From positions 1-40,328 of the forward strand of contig JAIBCI010000018.1 of the NCBI GenBank assembly GCA_019694255.1: a DNA stretch of 40,328 nucleotides. Direction: 5' to 3'. The stretch is from Saprospiraceae bacterium. GTDB lineage: Bacteria; Bacteroidota; Bacteroidia; Chitinophagales; Saprospiraceae. Position numbers and translations under genes: made by a program. Below, piece by piece: positions 1-8,326 of this stretch. The notes beneath the pieces were generated by a model. That model was not told the DNA's origin and made no database searches. It saw nothing but the letters and a program-made list of their open reading frames with translations. The first letter of the stretch is position 1. Each line of letters begins with the position of its first letter.

Positions 1-27
1 AAATTTGTTCTGAATAAAAAACTACTT

Positions 28-237
28 ATGCAAGGCTGGAAAAAAATTATGACGGTTAAAGATCAGTACCTCGCTGAATTGAAAAGGATTCTGTTGACCA
101 AAAACGGCATTGAAGCGATGCTTATGAACAGACCGCAGGAATCACTAAAAATAAGTATTTCCGGAACCGACCTCTATGTCAAAGAAGGCCAGTTTGAAAT
201 TGCTTCGATCCTGTTATTCGAAAACGAAGAAGATTAG
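28..237 (+). CDS. DUF2007-like putative signal-transducing protein
   Basis: A 69-residue soluble protein. The pattern W-K-K-I near the start, then AELKRILLTKNGIEA, an Asn-rich turn, and a closing LYV...A..LL segment, resembles the DUF2007 family (small proteins of about 70-80 residues with a ferredoxin-like fold, often called putative signal transducers). Its true role is unknown. The Met at 28 keeps the conserved W-K-K-I opening; a second Met at 49 would cut it off, so I prefer 28. No signal peptide or membrane segment is seen. It points away from the left edge of the window, so its upstream partner cannot be seen. The family call rests on pattern only. Confidence 0.6.
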   Translation: MQGWKKIMTVKDQYLAELKRILLTKNGIEAMLMNRPQESLKISISGTDLYVKEGQFEIASILLFENEED

Positions 238-246
238 AATTAGCCC

Positions 247-378
247 TTACTTGGGGAAGTCCAGTACGAAATTCTTATTATAGACCCATACCAAAAGGGC
301 TATAAATAGGATTAGCGTTAAAAGAAAAAAGATAAAACATCGGCCCTTACTTCCCGAGTTGAATTCCTTGATTTCCAT
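247..378 (-). CDS. 43-residue single-pass membrane peptide
   Basis: A small open frame with ATG at 378 and TAA at 247-249. The peptide has a charged/polar N-terminus (MEIKEFNSGSKGRC), then one strongly hydrophobic stretch at about residues 15-33 (FIFFLLTLILFIALLVWVY) and a short polar tail ending DFPK. This is the shape of a single-span inner membrane peptide. It lies between two plus-strand genes and faces the other way. A good Bacteroidota promoter ends about 20 bases before the ATG (TTTG, 20 bases, TTAATTTG), which is the main reason to accept so short a frame. I recognise no family. Homology among relatives would confirm it; otherwise it could be a chance frame in a short intergenic region. 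Confidence 0.5.
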   Translation of the reverse strand: MEIKEFNSGSKGRCFIFFLLTLILFIALLVWVYNKNFVLDFPK

Positions 379-396
379 TTGACCTGAATAATGCTG

Positions 397-428
397 CAAA
401 TTAACTTCATTTCTGTGTGATCGCCAAA
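397..428 (-). promoter_or_regulatory. Promoter of the 43-residue membrane peptide
   Basis: Read on the minus strand, TTTG (425-428) is followed by exactly 20 bases and then TTAATTTG (397-404). The Bacteroidota primary sigma factor prefers TTTG, a 19-21 base spacer, then TAnnTTTG, so the only departure is T for A at the second base of the -7 box. A start about 7 bases on would leave a leader of roughly a dozen bases before the ATG at 378. Confidence 0.55.
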
Positions 429-492
429 ATTTTACACGTGATCTTCTGATCCTGTTTTTTTTTAATGCCTTCCAATTATTTAAATATAGCTT

Positions 493-1689
493 ATGATGCC
501 CCTAGGTGAATTGCCCATAATTACTTTACACAGTCAGAAGACACAGTCATTGCTTCGCCGGCACCCATGGATTTTTAGTGGCGCCATAAGGCACCTACCC
601 AAAGAAGTCTCCGATGGAGACCTGGTCTATCTTCAGGATGAAAAATCCTCGCGGCTAGGCTTTGGCCATTTCCAGGCGGGAAGCATTGCCGTAAGAATGC
701 TATCATTTGGTAGCGCGGCCTATTCCCCGGACTTTTGGCAGTCCACTGTGCGTAACGCCTTCAACCTAAGAAAAATGCTGGGTCTGATTGATAATCCTGA
801 TTGTACGTCATATCGGTTGATTCATGGAGAAGGCGATGGCCTACCCGGCCTGATTGTTGACATTTATGGCCATCTGGCAATTATTCAATGTCACAGCACT
901 GGAATGGCTCAATTTATTGAGAATATCGTCGAGGCACTGCAGAATGTACTTGCGGATCGGGTGCAACACATATACAACAAAAGCAATGATACGCTTCCTT
1001 TAAATTACAAAGGACACCGTGAAGGACAACTTTTAGGAAATCTAAACAACTCCAGGATTACCGAAAATAAAATACAATTTGACATCAACGCGCAAACGGG
1101 TCAGAAAACAGGTTTCTTTCTGGATCAGCGTGAAAATAGAAAATTACTGCTCCAATATGCGGCTGGCAAGAATATTCTAAATGCTTTCTGTTATACCGGT
1201 GGTTTCAGCTTATATGCCCTGGCCGCTGGGGCAAATTCAGTGACCTCCATTGACAGCTCCACAAGAGCGTTAGAACAATTGGATTCGAACCTCTCCTTGA
1301 ATCATTTTGAAGGATCACTGCACAAGTCAGTCTGCGGAGATGTAATCCCTTATTTAAATCAGATGGATCATGGAGAATTTGATATTATCATTTTGGACCC
1401 TCCTGCTTTTGCAAAAAGTTTAAATAAGAGGCACAATGCGGTACAGGCATATAAAAGGATTAACGCCGTTGCAATTAAAAAATTAAACAGCTCTGGACTT
1501 TTATTTACTTTCTCCTGCTCACAGGTAATTGATGATGCACTCTTTTACAATACAATTACAGCTGCAGGAATTGAATCCGGCCGGAAATTGAGCGTAATTC
1601 ACAAACTGTCACAGGGTCCGGATCATCCTGTTAATCTGTTTCATCCCGAAGGTCATTACCTCAAAGGATTGGTATTAGAAGTAGAGTAG
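493..1689 (+). CDS. rlmI: RlmI-type 23S rRNA (cytosine-C5) methyltransferase
   Basis: A 398-residue class I SAM-dependent methyltransferase of the RlmI/RlmK family, which places a 5-methyl group on a cytosine of 23S rRNA. An N-terminal PUA domain (about residues 8-80, with RRHPWIFSGAI) binds RNA. A central part contains QTGQKTGFFLDQREN (201-215). The SAM-binding motif NAFCYTGGFSLYAL lies at 230-243, LDPPAFAKS at 301-309, and FSCSQ at 340-344 carries the likely catalytic Cys342. Length agrees with the E. coli enzyme. Two adjacent Met codons open the frame, and the choice changes one residue only. It is monocistronic and convergent with the DUF5777 gene. A weak AT-rich inverted repeat sits just after its stop. 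Confidence 0.9.
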   Translation: MMPLGELPIITLHSQKTQSLLRRHPWIFSGAIRHLPKEVSDGDLVYLQDEKSSRLGFGHFQAGSIAVRMLSFGSAAYSPDFWQSTVRNAFNLRKMLGLIDNPDCTSYRLIHGEGDGLPGLIVDIYGHLAIIQCHSTGMAQFIENIVEALQNVLADRVQHIYNKSNDTLPLNYKGHREGQLLGNLNNSRITENKIQFDINAQTGQKTGFFLDQRENRKLLLQYAAGKNILNAFCYTGGFSLYALAAGANSVTSIDSSTRALEQLDSNLSLNHFEGSLHKSVCGDVIPYLNQMDHGEFDIIILDPPAFAKSLNKRHNAVQAYKRINAVAIKKLNSSGLLFTFSCSQVIDDALFYNTITAAGIESGRKLSVIHKLSQGPDHPVNLFHPEGHYLKGLVLEVE

Positions 1690-1711
1690 TATTTTAAATA
1701 CCTGATATTAT

Positions 1712-2611
1712 CTATAATCCTTCAATCTTGTGATGGGTAATCTGAAATAATCTGGATATGTTGAAACCAAATCCGATGTTACCATTAAACCAATCGCCGT
1801 TCTGGTCCCTGATATAAGCTCTCTCTGTTACGCCGGGAGAATTTGAAAAATGTAACTGAAACACATGCCCGCCTGTTTCAATATCTACACCTATGGACAA
1901 AGGATGATTGAGTGGTCTGAATGGAAAGGAATTAAAAGGATAGGTATAATCTATCAGCACAGCAAATCGCTTGGTAATCTTGTATCTTGTTCCCAACCCC
2001 AGCGCAAATAAATTATTGGGGTCTAGTGCGTTTTCAACATAGTTTGAATGAACAAGAATTGGTGAAAGCTGAAGTGTAAACCTTTCACTGAATTTTCTGC
2101 CAATAATAACCTGATGATAATAAGATAATCTTCGGGAAAAATTGGCGGTTACATCAGGGTCGCTGAAAATATTATTCTTCTGGCTTTGATAAACAAATCC
2201 TACGGTATAAACGACAGAGACAGGAATCGATTTTTTACCTTTGGATTGCCATAATAACCGGTATCTGGCGAATCCATCAATTTCTTTTTTGTAGGTTGAT
2301 CTTCCAATACCTACGGACAAATTATCCAATATTCCGTAGTCCAGCCCAAGTCTCATGGTCCTTGCATTGTCAAGTCCGAAAAAATTATCCACGCCAGTAC
2401 TGAGGTAATCAAATCGGTGAAGAATTCTGAAGTCAAGCGCACCGTACGGAAGCATTTCCATACTATGGCTGTTGATGACACGGGTGGATTTGAAAGCATT
2501 GAGTGCCTTCTCTGTAGGTATCTCATTATCAATTTCATCCAGCATTGATTGCGCATGGATAACATTCAGTGTTGCCGAAATAATTAGGCTGATTATAAAT
2601 AGATTTTTCAT
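1712..2611 (-). CDS. DUF5777-family outer-membrane beta-barrel protein
   Basis: A 299-residue exported protein with a Sec signal peptide (about residues 1-20, ending VIHAQ). After it come alternating hydrophobic/polar strands with many aromatic residues, as in a small beta-barrel. The stretch from STRVINSHSMEMLPYGALDFRI onwards, with LDNARTMRLGLDYGI after it, matches the DUF5777 family, which is largely confined to Bacteroidota. Its substrate is unknown. It is the last gene of the long minus-strand run and starts 21 bases after the cytochrome-like lipoprotein. Families of this type commonly sit beside c-type cytochrome lipoproteins, so the two probably act together at the outer membrane. That link is inference. 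Confidence 0.7.
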   Translation of the reverse strand: MKNLFIISLIISATLNVIHAQSMLDEIDNEIPTEKALNAFKSTRVINSHSMEMLPYGALDFRILHRFDYLSTGVDNFFGLDNARTMRLGLDYGILDNLSVGIGRSTYKKEIDGFARYRLLWQSKGKKSIPVSVVYTVGFVYQSQKNNIFSDPDVTANFSRRLSYYHQVIIGRKFSERFTLQLSPILVHSNYVENALDPNNLFALGLGTRYKITKRFAVLIDYTYPFNSFPFRPLNHPLSIGVDIETGGHVFQLHFSNSPGVTERAYIRDQNGDWFNGNIGFGFNISRLFQITHHKIEGL

Positions 2612-2632
2612 ACTTCTTTGTAAAATGGCTTA

Positions 2633-3271
2633 TTAATTGTTAAGCGCGCCGTTGTGTAACCAAGCATCTATAATATTGATGGAGCAGGCGGGAATTTTGC
2701 CTGAACCCTTAGGCATTTGACTCCAGGGCGAAATGTGATTAATACTTCCGGTCAAAGAGCCGTCATCCACATAAATGCGCAGATCGTCATAAGTTCGGAA
2801 ATCTACATTTCCCTGAGGATTATTGGTCATATGACATCCTCCGCAATACTTAGATAATATTGGTCGAACGTCAGCGCTTAGACTAACATTAGTGGTATCA
2901 CAGTTGGCAGGGGGACAGCTGTTATTTTTCGCACCTTGCTCAATCCATGCTGCGATGATGGAGAGGTCTTCTACGCCAAGGCGATCATATGGCTTTGGAG
3001 GCATCACCGGAAAAGTAACCATGGAAGTATAAAGTTTACTTGCACGGTAATTATTGGGTGTAACTGCTCTTAGTACACCATTATAGGTCGTCAACTGAAT
3101 ACCTCCTGCACGGTCATCCGGATTATGGCAATCATTATAGGCACAAGAATTGCTTAATATTGGAAGTACATCCCTTTCAAAACAAACTTCTACTGGGTCT
3201 GCTGTTTCGTTTTTGCAGGATATCAGCCAGCTGATTCCAAAAACTATTAATAAAATTTTCCTTATAATCAT
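2633..3271 (-). CDS. Lipoprotein with two cytochrome c-like domains
   Basis: A 212-residue lipoprotein: signal peptide with lipobox LISC, lipidated Cys19. Two tandem cytochrome c-like modules follow. The first has Cys43-AYND-Cys48-His49, a CX4CH spacing rather than the usual CXXCH, and a possible distal ligand Met90 (VMPPKP). The second has a normal CXXCH at 143-147 (CGGCH) and a possible ligand Met186 (QMPKGS). Each module starts with a similar block (VLPILS / VRPILS), which points to internal duplication. It is probably a periplasm-facing, membrane-anchored electron carrier or haem protein. It starts 5 bases after nadA and precedes the DUF5777 barrel. No partner oxidase or reductase lies nearby, so the redox pathway is unknown. 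Confidence 0.72.
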   Translation of the reverse strand: MIIRKILLIVFGISWLISCKNETADPVEVCFERDVLPILSNSCAYNDCHNPDDRAGGIQLTTYNGVLRAVTPNNYRASKLYTSMVTFPVMPPKPYDRLGVEDLSIIAAWIEQGAKNNSCPPANCDTTNVSLSADVRPILSKYCGGCHMTNNPQGNVDFRTYDDLRIYVDDGSLTGSINHISPWSQMPKGSGKIPACSINIIDAWLHNGALNN

Positions 3272-3276
3272 CGATT

Positions 3277-4284
3277 CTAAATTTTTAATCCAGCTTTGTC
3301 ACTAATTTCAAGCATTCTGTTGATACAGGTTCTCGCATCAGTAATTACCTTTTCTGATAAGTTTATTTCGGGGATTTCGTACTTAAGGCAAAGGTACAAT
3401 TTTTCCAAAGTATTTCGTTTCATGTGCGGACATTCGTTACAGGAGCAATGATTGTTGGGTGGAGCAGGTATAAAATCCTTTCCTGGATTTGCTTTTTGCA
3501 TTTGATGAAGAATACCTGCTTCTGTAACAACGATAAACTCTTTTGCTTCAGATTTTATTGTATAATTAAGTAATCCACTGGTCGACCCGATATAATCCGC
3601 CAGTTGCAGAACCGCTTCTTCACATTCAGGATGTGCGATAACTTTTGCCTCCGGGTGCCGATGCATAAGCTTGACAATTCTTTCTCTGCTGAAAATCTCA
3701 TGTACCATACATGCTCCGTTCCACAAGACCATATTTCTGCCAGTCGTCTTCTCCAGGTACGCCCCCAGATTCTTGTCAGGTGCAAAAATTATTCCGCGAT
3801 CTTTCGGAATACTGTTGATCACATGCACTGCATTGGATGAAGTACAGCATATATCAGTCAAGGTTTTTAGTTCAGCGCTGCAATTGACATAGCTGACTAC
3901 GATATGATCCGGGTATTTCTCTTTAAACTTGGCAAACAGTGGTGCTGGACATGAATCTGATAATGAGCAACCTGCTTTGAGGTCAGGAATTAAAACTTTC
4001 TTTTGAGGTGATAATATTTTAGCAGTCTCCGCCATGAAATGAACGCCAGCAAATGCGATCATATCTGCTTCTGTTTTGGCGGCTGCCTGTGACAACTGAA
4101 GACTATCCCCGACAAAATCCGCAATGTCCTGAATTTCAGATTCCTGGTAGTAATGAGCAAGAATGACTGCTTTTTTTTCTTTTTTTAATTTAATAATTTC
4201 ACTACTGAGATCCAGCGAAGGATCAACTTCAATATCGAGAAATCCATTTTGCTGAACAAGGTGTTGTTTGGTCATCATTTCCAT
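3277..4284 (-). CDS. nadA: Quinolinate synthase A
   Basis: NadA condenses iminoaspartate with dihydroxyacetone phosphate to quinolinate in de novo NAD synthesis, using an oxygen-sensitive [4Fe-4S] cluster. At 335 residues it is the normal size. Hallmarks are LAHYYQ (42-47), DSLQLSQAA (60-68), [13 protein letters not shown] (100-112), [10 protein letters not shown] (168-177), [12 protein letters not shown] (187-198) and CNECPHM (282-288). Likely cluster ligands by family position are Cys106, Cys192 and Cys285. The first Met (4284) was kept; Met codons at residues 3 and 4 are equally possible. nadB and nadC are not in the window. It is tightly packed between paaZ (10 bases) and the cytochrome gene (5 bases). 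Confidence 0.95.
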   Translation of the reverse strand: MEMMTKQHLVQQNGFLDIEVDPSLDLSSEIIKLKKEKKAVILAHYYQESEIQDIADFVGDSLQLSQAAAKTEADMIAFAGVHFMAETAKILSPQKKVLIPDLKAGCSLSDSCPAPLFAKFKEKYPDHIVVSYVNCSAELKTLTDICCTSSNAVHVINSIPKDRGIIFAPDKNLGAYLEKTTGRNMVLWNGACMVHEIFSRERIVKLMHRHPEAKVIAHPECEEAVLQLADYIGSTSGLLNYTIKSEAKEFIVVTEAGILHQMQKANPGKDFIPAPPNNHCSCNECPHMKRNTLEKLYLCLKYEIPEINLSEKVITDARTCINRMLEISDKAGLKI

Positions 4285-4294
4285 CGATCACTCC

Positions 4295-6340
4295 TTATAG
4301 GTCATTCAATTTTTTGACCATCGTCAGTATACTGGCAATAGCTACTGATTCGCCGGTCTCATCATATACATCAACATGCCATTTAACAATTCCCTTGGCA
4401 ATATCATCGGAATTTTTTTTCTCCTGGTCCGTTTTTTCCTTGACTGTTAATTTGACGCCAATCGTCATTCCCGGATATACCGGCTTAATAAACCGGCATT
4501 CATCCAACCCGTAATTCAGAAGGACCGGCCCCTTTTTGGCATCAACAAAAAGACCTGCGGCTTTGGATAAAATATAATAACCATGTGCCACCCTTCCCGT
4601 AAAAATTGTTCCTTCAAGAGAAGTTGCATCCATGTGTGCGTAAAAATGATCTCCGCTGAGATTGGCAAAGTTGGTAATGTCGGTTTCTGTAACAGTATGA
4701 CGTGCCGTGATCCATTGATCACCTACCTGAAGCTCTTCAAAGTGTTTTCTGAAAAGATGAATCTCACTTTCCCTACCGCTGGCTCCCGGCTGAAATTGTT
4801 CTGTTACTGCTGTAATCATATTGGGTGAACCCTGTATAGCTGTTCGTTGCATATAGTGTTTGATACCTCTTAATCCACCCATTTCTTCACCGCCGCCAGC
4901 CCTGCCTGGACCTCCATGAGTCAATAATGGCATAGGCGATCCATGACCTGTACTCTCTTTGGCACATGCCTCATTTAGAATTAAGATTCTACCATGATAG
5001 GCTCCAGCTTCAATTACAAAAGTGCGTGCAGTGTTGGTATCCGACGTTACGATTGAAGACACTAAGGAGCCTTTACCCATTTGAGCCAGGGCAACGGCTT
5101 CATCCACATTTTTATAAGGCATGATCGTACAGACCGGACCAAAAATCTCAACATCATGCGATGCTGTCTTACTGAACGGCTGATCGTTAAGCATGATCAT
5201 TGGTGAAATAAAAGCACCATTTTGCGTTTTTTCCCCTTTTACCTGTACGGATACAGGATTACCGTAAATAATCGGTGTCAATTGAGAAAGTTTTGCCACT
5301 TTTTCTCGCACTTCATCAAGTTGCTCAATCCCGGCAAGAGATCCCATTCTTACTTCTTCAAGGATTGGATCACCAATGATAGTCTTGTCCAGTCTCGCTG
5401 CAAGTGCAGTATGGACCGCATCAATATATTCTTCAGGCACAATTACCCGCCGTATGGCAGTACACTTTTGTCCGCATTTTGCAGTCATTTCCCTGTGTAC
5501 TTCCTTAATGAAAATATCAAAGTCCGGTGTTCCGGGCCTGGCATCGTGTCCTAGTACTGAACAGTTGAGTGAGTCTGCTTCCATGTTAAATGGAATACTT
5601 TCTGAGATAATCCTTGGATGTACTTTAAGTTTACGACCGGTTGAAGCAGAACCCGTAAAAGTAACGACATCCTGATTTTGCAAATGATCAAACAGGTCAC
5701 CAATCGAACCACAAATGAGCTGAAGAGATCCTTCTGGTAAAATACCTGAATCGATCATATCTTTTACGACAGCTTGCGCAAGATAGCAGCTGAGCGTGGC
5801 GGGTTTGACTATTGCTGGGACGCCGGCAAGAAGATTGACTGAAATTTTTTCAAGCATCCCCCAAACTGGGAAATTAAATGCATTAATATGAATGGCCACC
5901 CCTTTCTTAGGTGTGAGTATGTGATGTCCTATAAACGTGTTGGATTTCGAAAGCGGCGCAAGATCACCGTCCAGACAATAACTCTGATTGGGTAATTTTC
6001 GCCGCAGGCTTGAATATGCGAACAAGGTTCCGATCCCTCCGTCAATATCTATCCATGAGTCTGTCTTGGTTGCCCCTGTTTTGTAACTTATGGGGTAGTA
6101 ATTTGACTTCTTTTCTGTGAGGTATAATGCCAGCGACTTCAGCATTCTGCCGCGTTCCTGAAAACTCATTTTTCGAAGCGCCGGACCACCTTTCTCACGA
6201 GCATGCGTCAGCATCATTTCCACAGAAATCCCTTCCGCACTAACCGTCCCTATTTCTTCCCCGTTGACAGCATTTAACAATCGCTTTCCGGCTCCCAGCC
6301 CTTCAATCCATTCATTGACGACGTAGCTCTTTATTTTCAT
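4295..6340 (-). CDS. paaZ: PaaZ bifunctional aldehyde dehydrogenase / oxepin-CoA hydrolase
   Basis: A two-domain protein of 681 residues, the same length as E. coli PaaZ. In aerobic phenylacetate breakdown the C-terminal MaoC-like domain opens the oxepin-CoA ring and the N-terminal aldehyde dehydrogenase oxidises the resulting semialdehyde. The dehydrogenase (about 1-520) has the cofactor-binding VTFTGSASTG (226-235), the base Glu254 in NMEADSLN, and nucleophile Cys293 in GQKCTAIRR. The MaoC part (from about 545) shows the hydratase motif FANLSGDHFYAHMD followed by GRVAHGYYILS. Both active sites look intact. None of paaABCDE, paaG, paaJ or paaK is nearby; neighbours are a DUF1569 gene (9 bases) and fabG upstream and nadA downstream. 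Confidence 0.9.
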   Translation of the reverse strand: MKIKSYVVNEWIEGLGAGKRLLNAVNGEEIGTVSAEGISVEMMLTHAREKGGPALRKMSFQERGRMLKSLALYLTEKKSNYYPISYKTGATKTDSWIDIDGGIGTLFAYSSLRRKLPNQSYCLDGDLAPLSKSNTFIGHHILTPKKGVAIHINAFNFPVWGMLEKISVNLLAGVPAIVKPATLSCYLAQAVVKDMIDSGILPEGSLQLICGSIGDLFDHLQNQDVVTFTGSASTGRKLKVHPRIISESIPFNMEADSLNCSVLGHDARPGTPDFDIFIKEVHREMTAKCGQKCTAIRRVIVPEEYIDAVHTALAARLDKTIIGDPILEEVRMGSLAGIEQLDEVREKVAKLSQLTPIIYGNPVSVQVKGEKTQNGAFISPMIMLNDQPFSKTASHDVEIFGPVCTIMPYKNVDEAVALAQMGKGSLVSSIVTSDTNTARTFVIEAGAYHGRILILNEACAKESTGHGSPMPLLTHGGPGRAGGGEEMGGLRGIKHYMQRTAIQGSPNMITAVTEQFQPGASGRESEIHLFRKHFEELQVGDQWITARHTVTETDITNFANLSGDHFYAHMDATSLEGTIFTGRVAHGYYILSKAAGLFVDAKKGPVLLNYGLDECRFIKPVYPGMTIGVKLTVKEKTDQEKKNSDDIAKGIVKWHVDVYDETGESVAIASILTMVKKLNDL

Positions 6341-6349
6341 CGTATTTAA

Positions 6350-6829
6350 TTAATCTTCGATATATGCTTCTTCAATACCGAATTGCCTGAGATGATGCAA
6401 TGCATGTTTATAAAGAAGGTTCACATAAAGTTTGTAATCCAGCTCGCCGAAAAAAGGATTCAACAATTTGATGCCGGGTCTTTTTGCAAAGAAATCAATC
6501 ATATCTTCAATTTCATTTTGCAAAGCGCCTATACTTTCTTCAAAATTATTATTTCGCGGTTCAGGAGGGTCTAGTGGAATCAGTGGATTGATAAAGTTCT
6601 CTTTCATTGCTTTAGGACTGATTAGCCACTCTTGCATCCTGGGTACTTGATCCTCTTTTGTGAGTAACTGTTCAACGTTTATTTTTCCATTTGCCAATTG
6701 AAAAGAATAGATCATATGGTCCACCATCTGTGCTGGATTCATCTTACCCCACCTTGGTTTCTCAAGTGGGTTAAGCAGTCTTAATTTATCGGTGTATACT
6801 TCACGAAGATACCTGACCTTGTTCAGCAT
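6350..6829 (-). CDS. DUF1569 / DinB-superfamily protein
   Basis: A 159-residue soluble helical protein. WGKMNPAQMVDHM near residues 27-39 and, at the C-terminus, NPFFGELD followed by KHALHHLRQFGI are typical of DUF1569, a branch of the DinB/YfiT four-helix superfamily. The conserved histidines (one in MVDHM, others in KHALHH) match the places where these folds bind a metal. Some relatives are thiol-dependent transferases, but the substrate here is unknown. It starts 1 base after the fabG stop and ends 9 bases before paaZ, so the three are very probably co-transcribed. A thiol-transferase role with bacillithiol is a possibility only, because bshA lies elsewhere in the window. Confidence 0.7.
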   Translation of the reverse strand: MLNKVRYLREVYTDKLRLLNPLEKPRWGKMNPAQMVDHMIYSFQLANGKINVEQLLTKEDQVPRMQEWLISPKAMKENFINPLIPLDPPEPRNNNFEESIGALQNEIEDMIDFFAKRPGIKLLNPFFGELDYKLYVNLLYKHALHHLRQFGIEEAYIED

Positions 6830-6830
6830 A

Positions 6831-7577
6831 TCAGATGTTTAGTCCGCCACATACACTCAGAACCTGCCCGGTGACATAGGATGATTGCTCTGAGGCCAGG
6901 AATGTTACAACATCAGCTACTTCGTCACCCGTTGCCATACGACCCAATGGAATGTTTTTCAAGAAATTATCTTTTGTTTTTTCATCGAGCACATGCGTCA
7001 TTTCCGTTTCGATAAAACCGGGAGCAATGGCATTGCATCGGATATTTCTTGAAGCAACTTCTTTTGCCAGTGATTTTGTAAATCCGATCATTCCGGCTTT
7101 CGAAGCTGCGTAATTGGACTGTCCAGCATTACCGAATACGCCTACTACAGAAGTTATGTTAATGATACTTCCGCTGCGCTGTTTCATCATAGGCGTCACG
7201 GCAAACTTGCTTAAATTAAATGCAGACTTTAGATTAATCCTGATGACTTCGTCCCACTGCTCCTCGGTCATTCTCATAATAAGGTTATCTCTGGTCACTC
7301 CGGCGTTGTTGACAAGGATATCTATGGTGCCAAAATCCTGAATGACCTGCTGTATCAGTTCTTTGCTCTGGTTGAAATCTGATGCATCTGACTGGTAAGC
7401 CTTTATCATTCCGGGGTCTGCTGAAACATCCCGGACAAGTTGTTCTGCTTTCTCCGGCGAGCTCAAATAAGTAAATGCCACCCTGGCTCCGTTCCTGATT
7501 AACTTTCTCACAATGGATGAACCAATGCCTCTGGATCCTCCGGTGACCAGTGCTACTTTATTGGGTACTTTGCACAT
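6831..7577 (-). CDS. fabG: 3-oxoacyl-[acyl-carrier-protein] reductase FabG
   Basis: A 248-residue short-chain dehydrogenase that reduces beta-ketoacyl chains with NADPH in fatty acid elongation. It has the cofactor motif TGGSRGIG (12-19), [10 protein letters not shown] (90-99), and a complete catalytic set: Asn114, Ser143, Tyr156 and Lys160 in the [10 protein letters not shown] region. The tail reads [13 protein letters not shown] and ends [16 protein letters not shown], as in true FabG. A second Cys-rich detail, MCKVPNK at the start, is unremarkable. Its position directly upstream of DUF1569 and paaZ, and not among fab genes, leaves open that it acts on a CoA-linked hydroxyacyl substrate. 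Sequence alone does not separate the two roles. Confidence 0.88.
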   Translation of the reverse strand: MCKVPNKVALVTGGSRGIGSSIVRKLIRNGARVAFTYLSSPEKAEQLVRDVSADPGMIKAYQSDASDFNQSKELIQQVIQDFGTIDILVNNAGVTRDNLIMRMTEEQWDEVIRINLKSAFNLSKFAVTPMMKQRSGSIINITSVVGVFGNAGQSNYAASKAGMIGFTKSLAKEVASRNIRCNAIAPGFIETEMTHVLDEKTKDNFLKNIPLGRMATGDEVADVVTFLASEQSSYVTGQVLSVCGGLNI

Positions 7578-7657
7578 TTGTTTATATTTTAATGTGATCT
7601 GGTTTTGTAGTAAATGATGTTTCCGCCATCACCTGACCTAATGATTCACAGAATTCT

Positions 7658-8326
7658 TTATACCCTGCGGTTGTTTTTCTTAAATTTATTCTTGTTGTTG
7701 AATTTCTGATTTTTGCCGCCTTTATGAAAAGTCCTTTGACGTAAATGTCTTGGTACACCTTCATTAATTTCAAGGGCAACATCATTTGATATCACTAGCT
7801 CGCGGTGACTCATATTGGCGAGATCATCTTTGATACTTTCGTCACTGATAAAATGTTCCCTGTTCCAGTTCCTGAAGGCCGTTTTCATATAACCCGCAAT
7901 CACCATGGCAAATGCCTTCTTCTTGTCAGGATCATCAATTTTTCTAGCTCTATCAATCATTTTACTTACGTAGGCACCGTAATGTCGATATCTGTCCGTT
8001 GCCGTTGGATAGGCAATTCTGTCAGGTTTTATGGCGTCTGATTCTGGAGATATTTCAATTCCGGCAGGCGGACTTACTTTGATATCATAATTGGCAATTC
8101 TGAAAAAATGATGCCACAGTTTTTTTCTGTGTTCTTCGTAATTTCTGTTGTACGGCGTTATGTTTTGCATAAGGTCTACAATTGCCTCTGCATAACCCTG
8201 TCGCTCGTAATCATCTACTATTCGTTTACAAACATTGATTAAAGCCTGCACGTTTCTGCCATATTCAGGCATTTTTATTTCACTCTCCTCGGTGTTGTAA
8301 CTAAATGTAATTTGATGTATACCCAT
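7658..8326 (-). CDS. DUF4290 domain protein
   Basis: A 222-residue soluble protein of unknown function. The block KMPEYGRNVQALINVC (about 19-34), then QNITPYNRNYEEHRKKLWHHFF, matches DUF4290, found almost only in Bacteroidota. The C-terminal tail (about 195-222) is strongly basic and Asn/Lys-rich (GGKNQKFNNKNKFKKNNRRV), suggesting disorder or nucleic-acid contact; that is inference. Its ATG begins on the base right after the glmS stop codon, which implies translational coupling. The 80 bases between its stop and fabG hold no clear promoter. A 67-codon frame overlapping its 3' end in another register looks like a shadow. Confidence 0.78.
   Translation of the reverse strand: MGIHQITFSYNTEESEIKMPEYGRNVQALINVCKRIVDDYERQGYAEAIVDLMQNITPYNRNYEEHRKKLWHHFFRIANYDIKVSPPAGIEISPESDAIKPDRIAYPTATDRYRHYGAYVSKMIDRARKIDDPDKKKAFAMVIAGYMKTAFRNWNREHFISDESIKDDLANMSHRELVISNDVALEINEGVPRHLRQRTFHKGGKNQKFNNKNKFKKNNRRV

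Noticed and set aside
7582-7785. 67-codon minus-strand frame overlapping the 3' end of the DUF4290 gene
   Set aside because: It shares bases with a well-supported gene in another register, has no recognisable domain, and its composition looks like a frame shadow.
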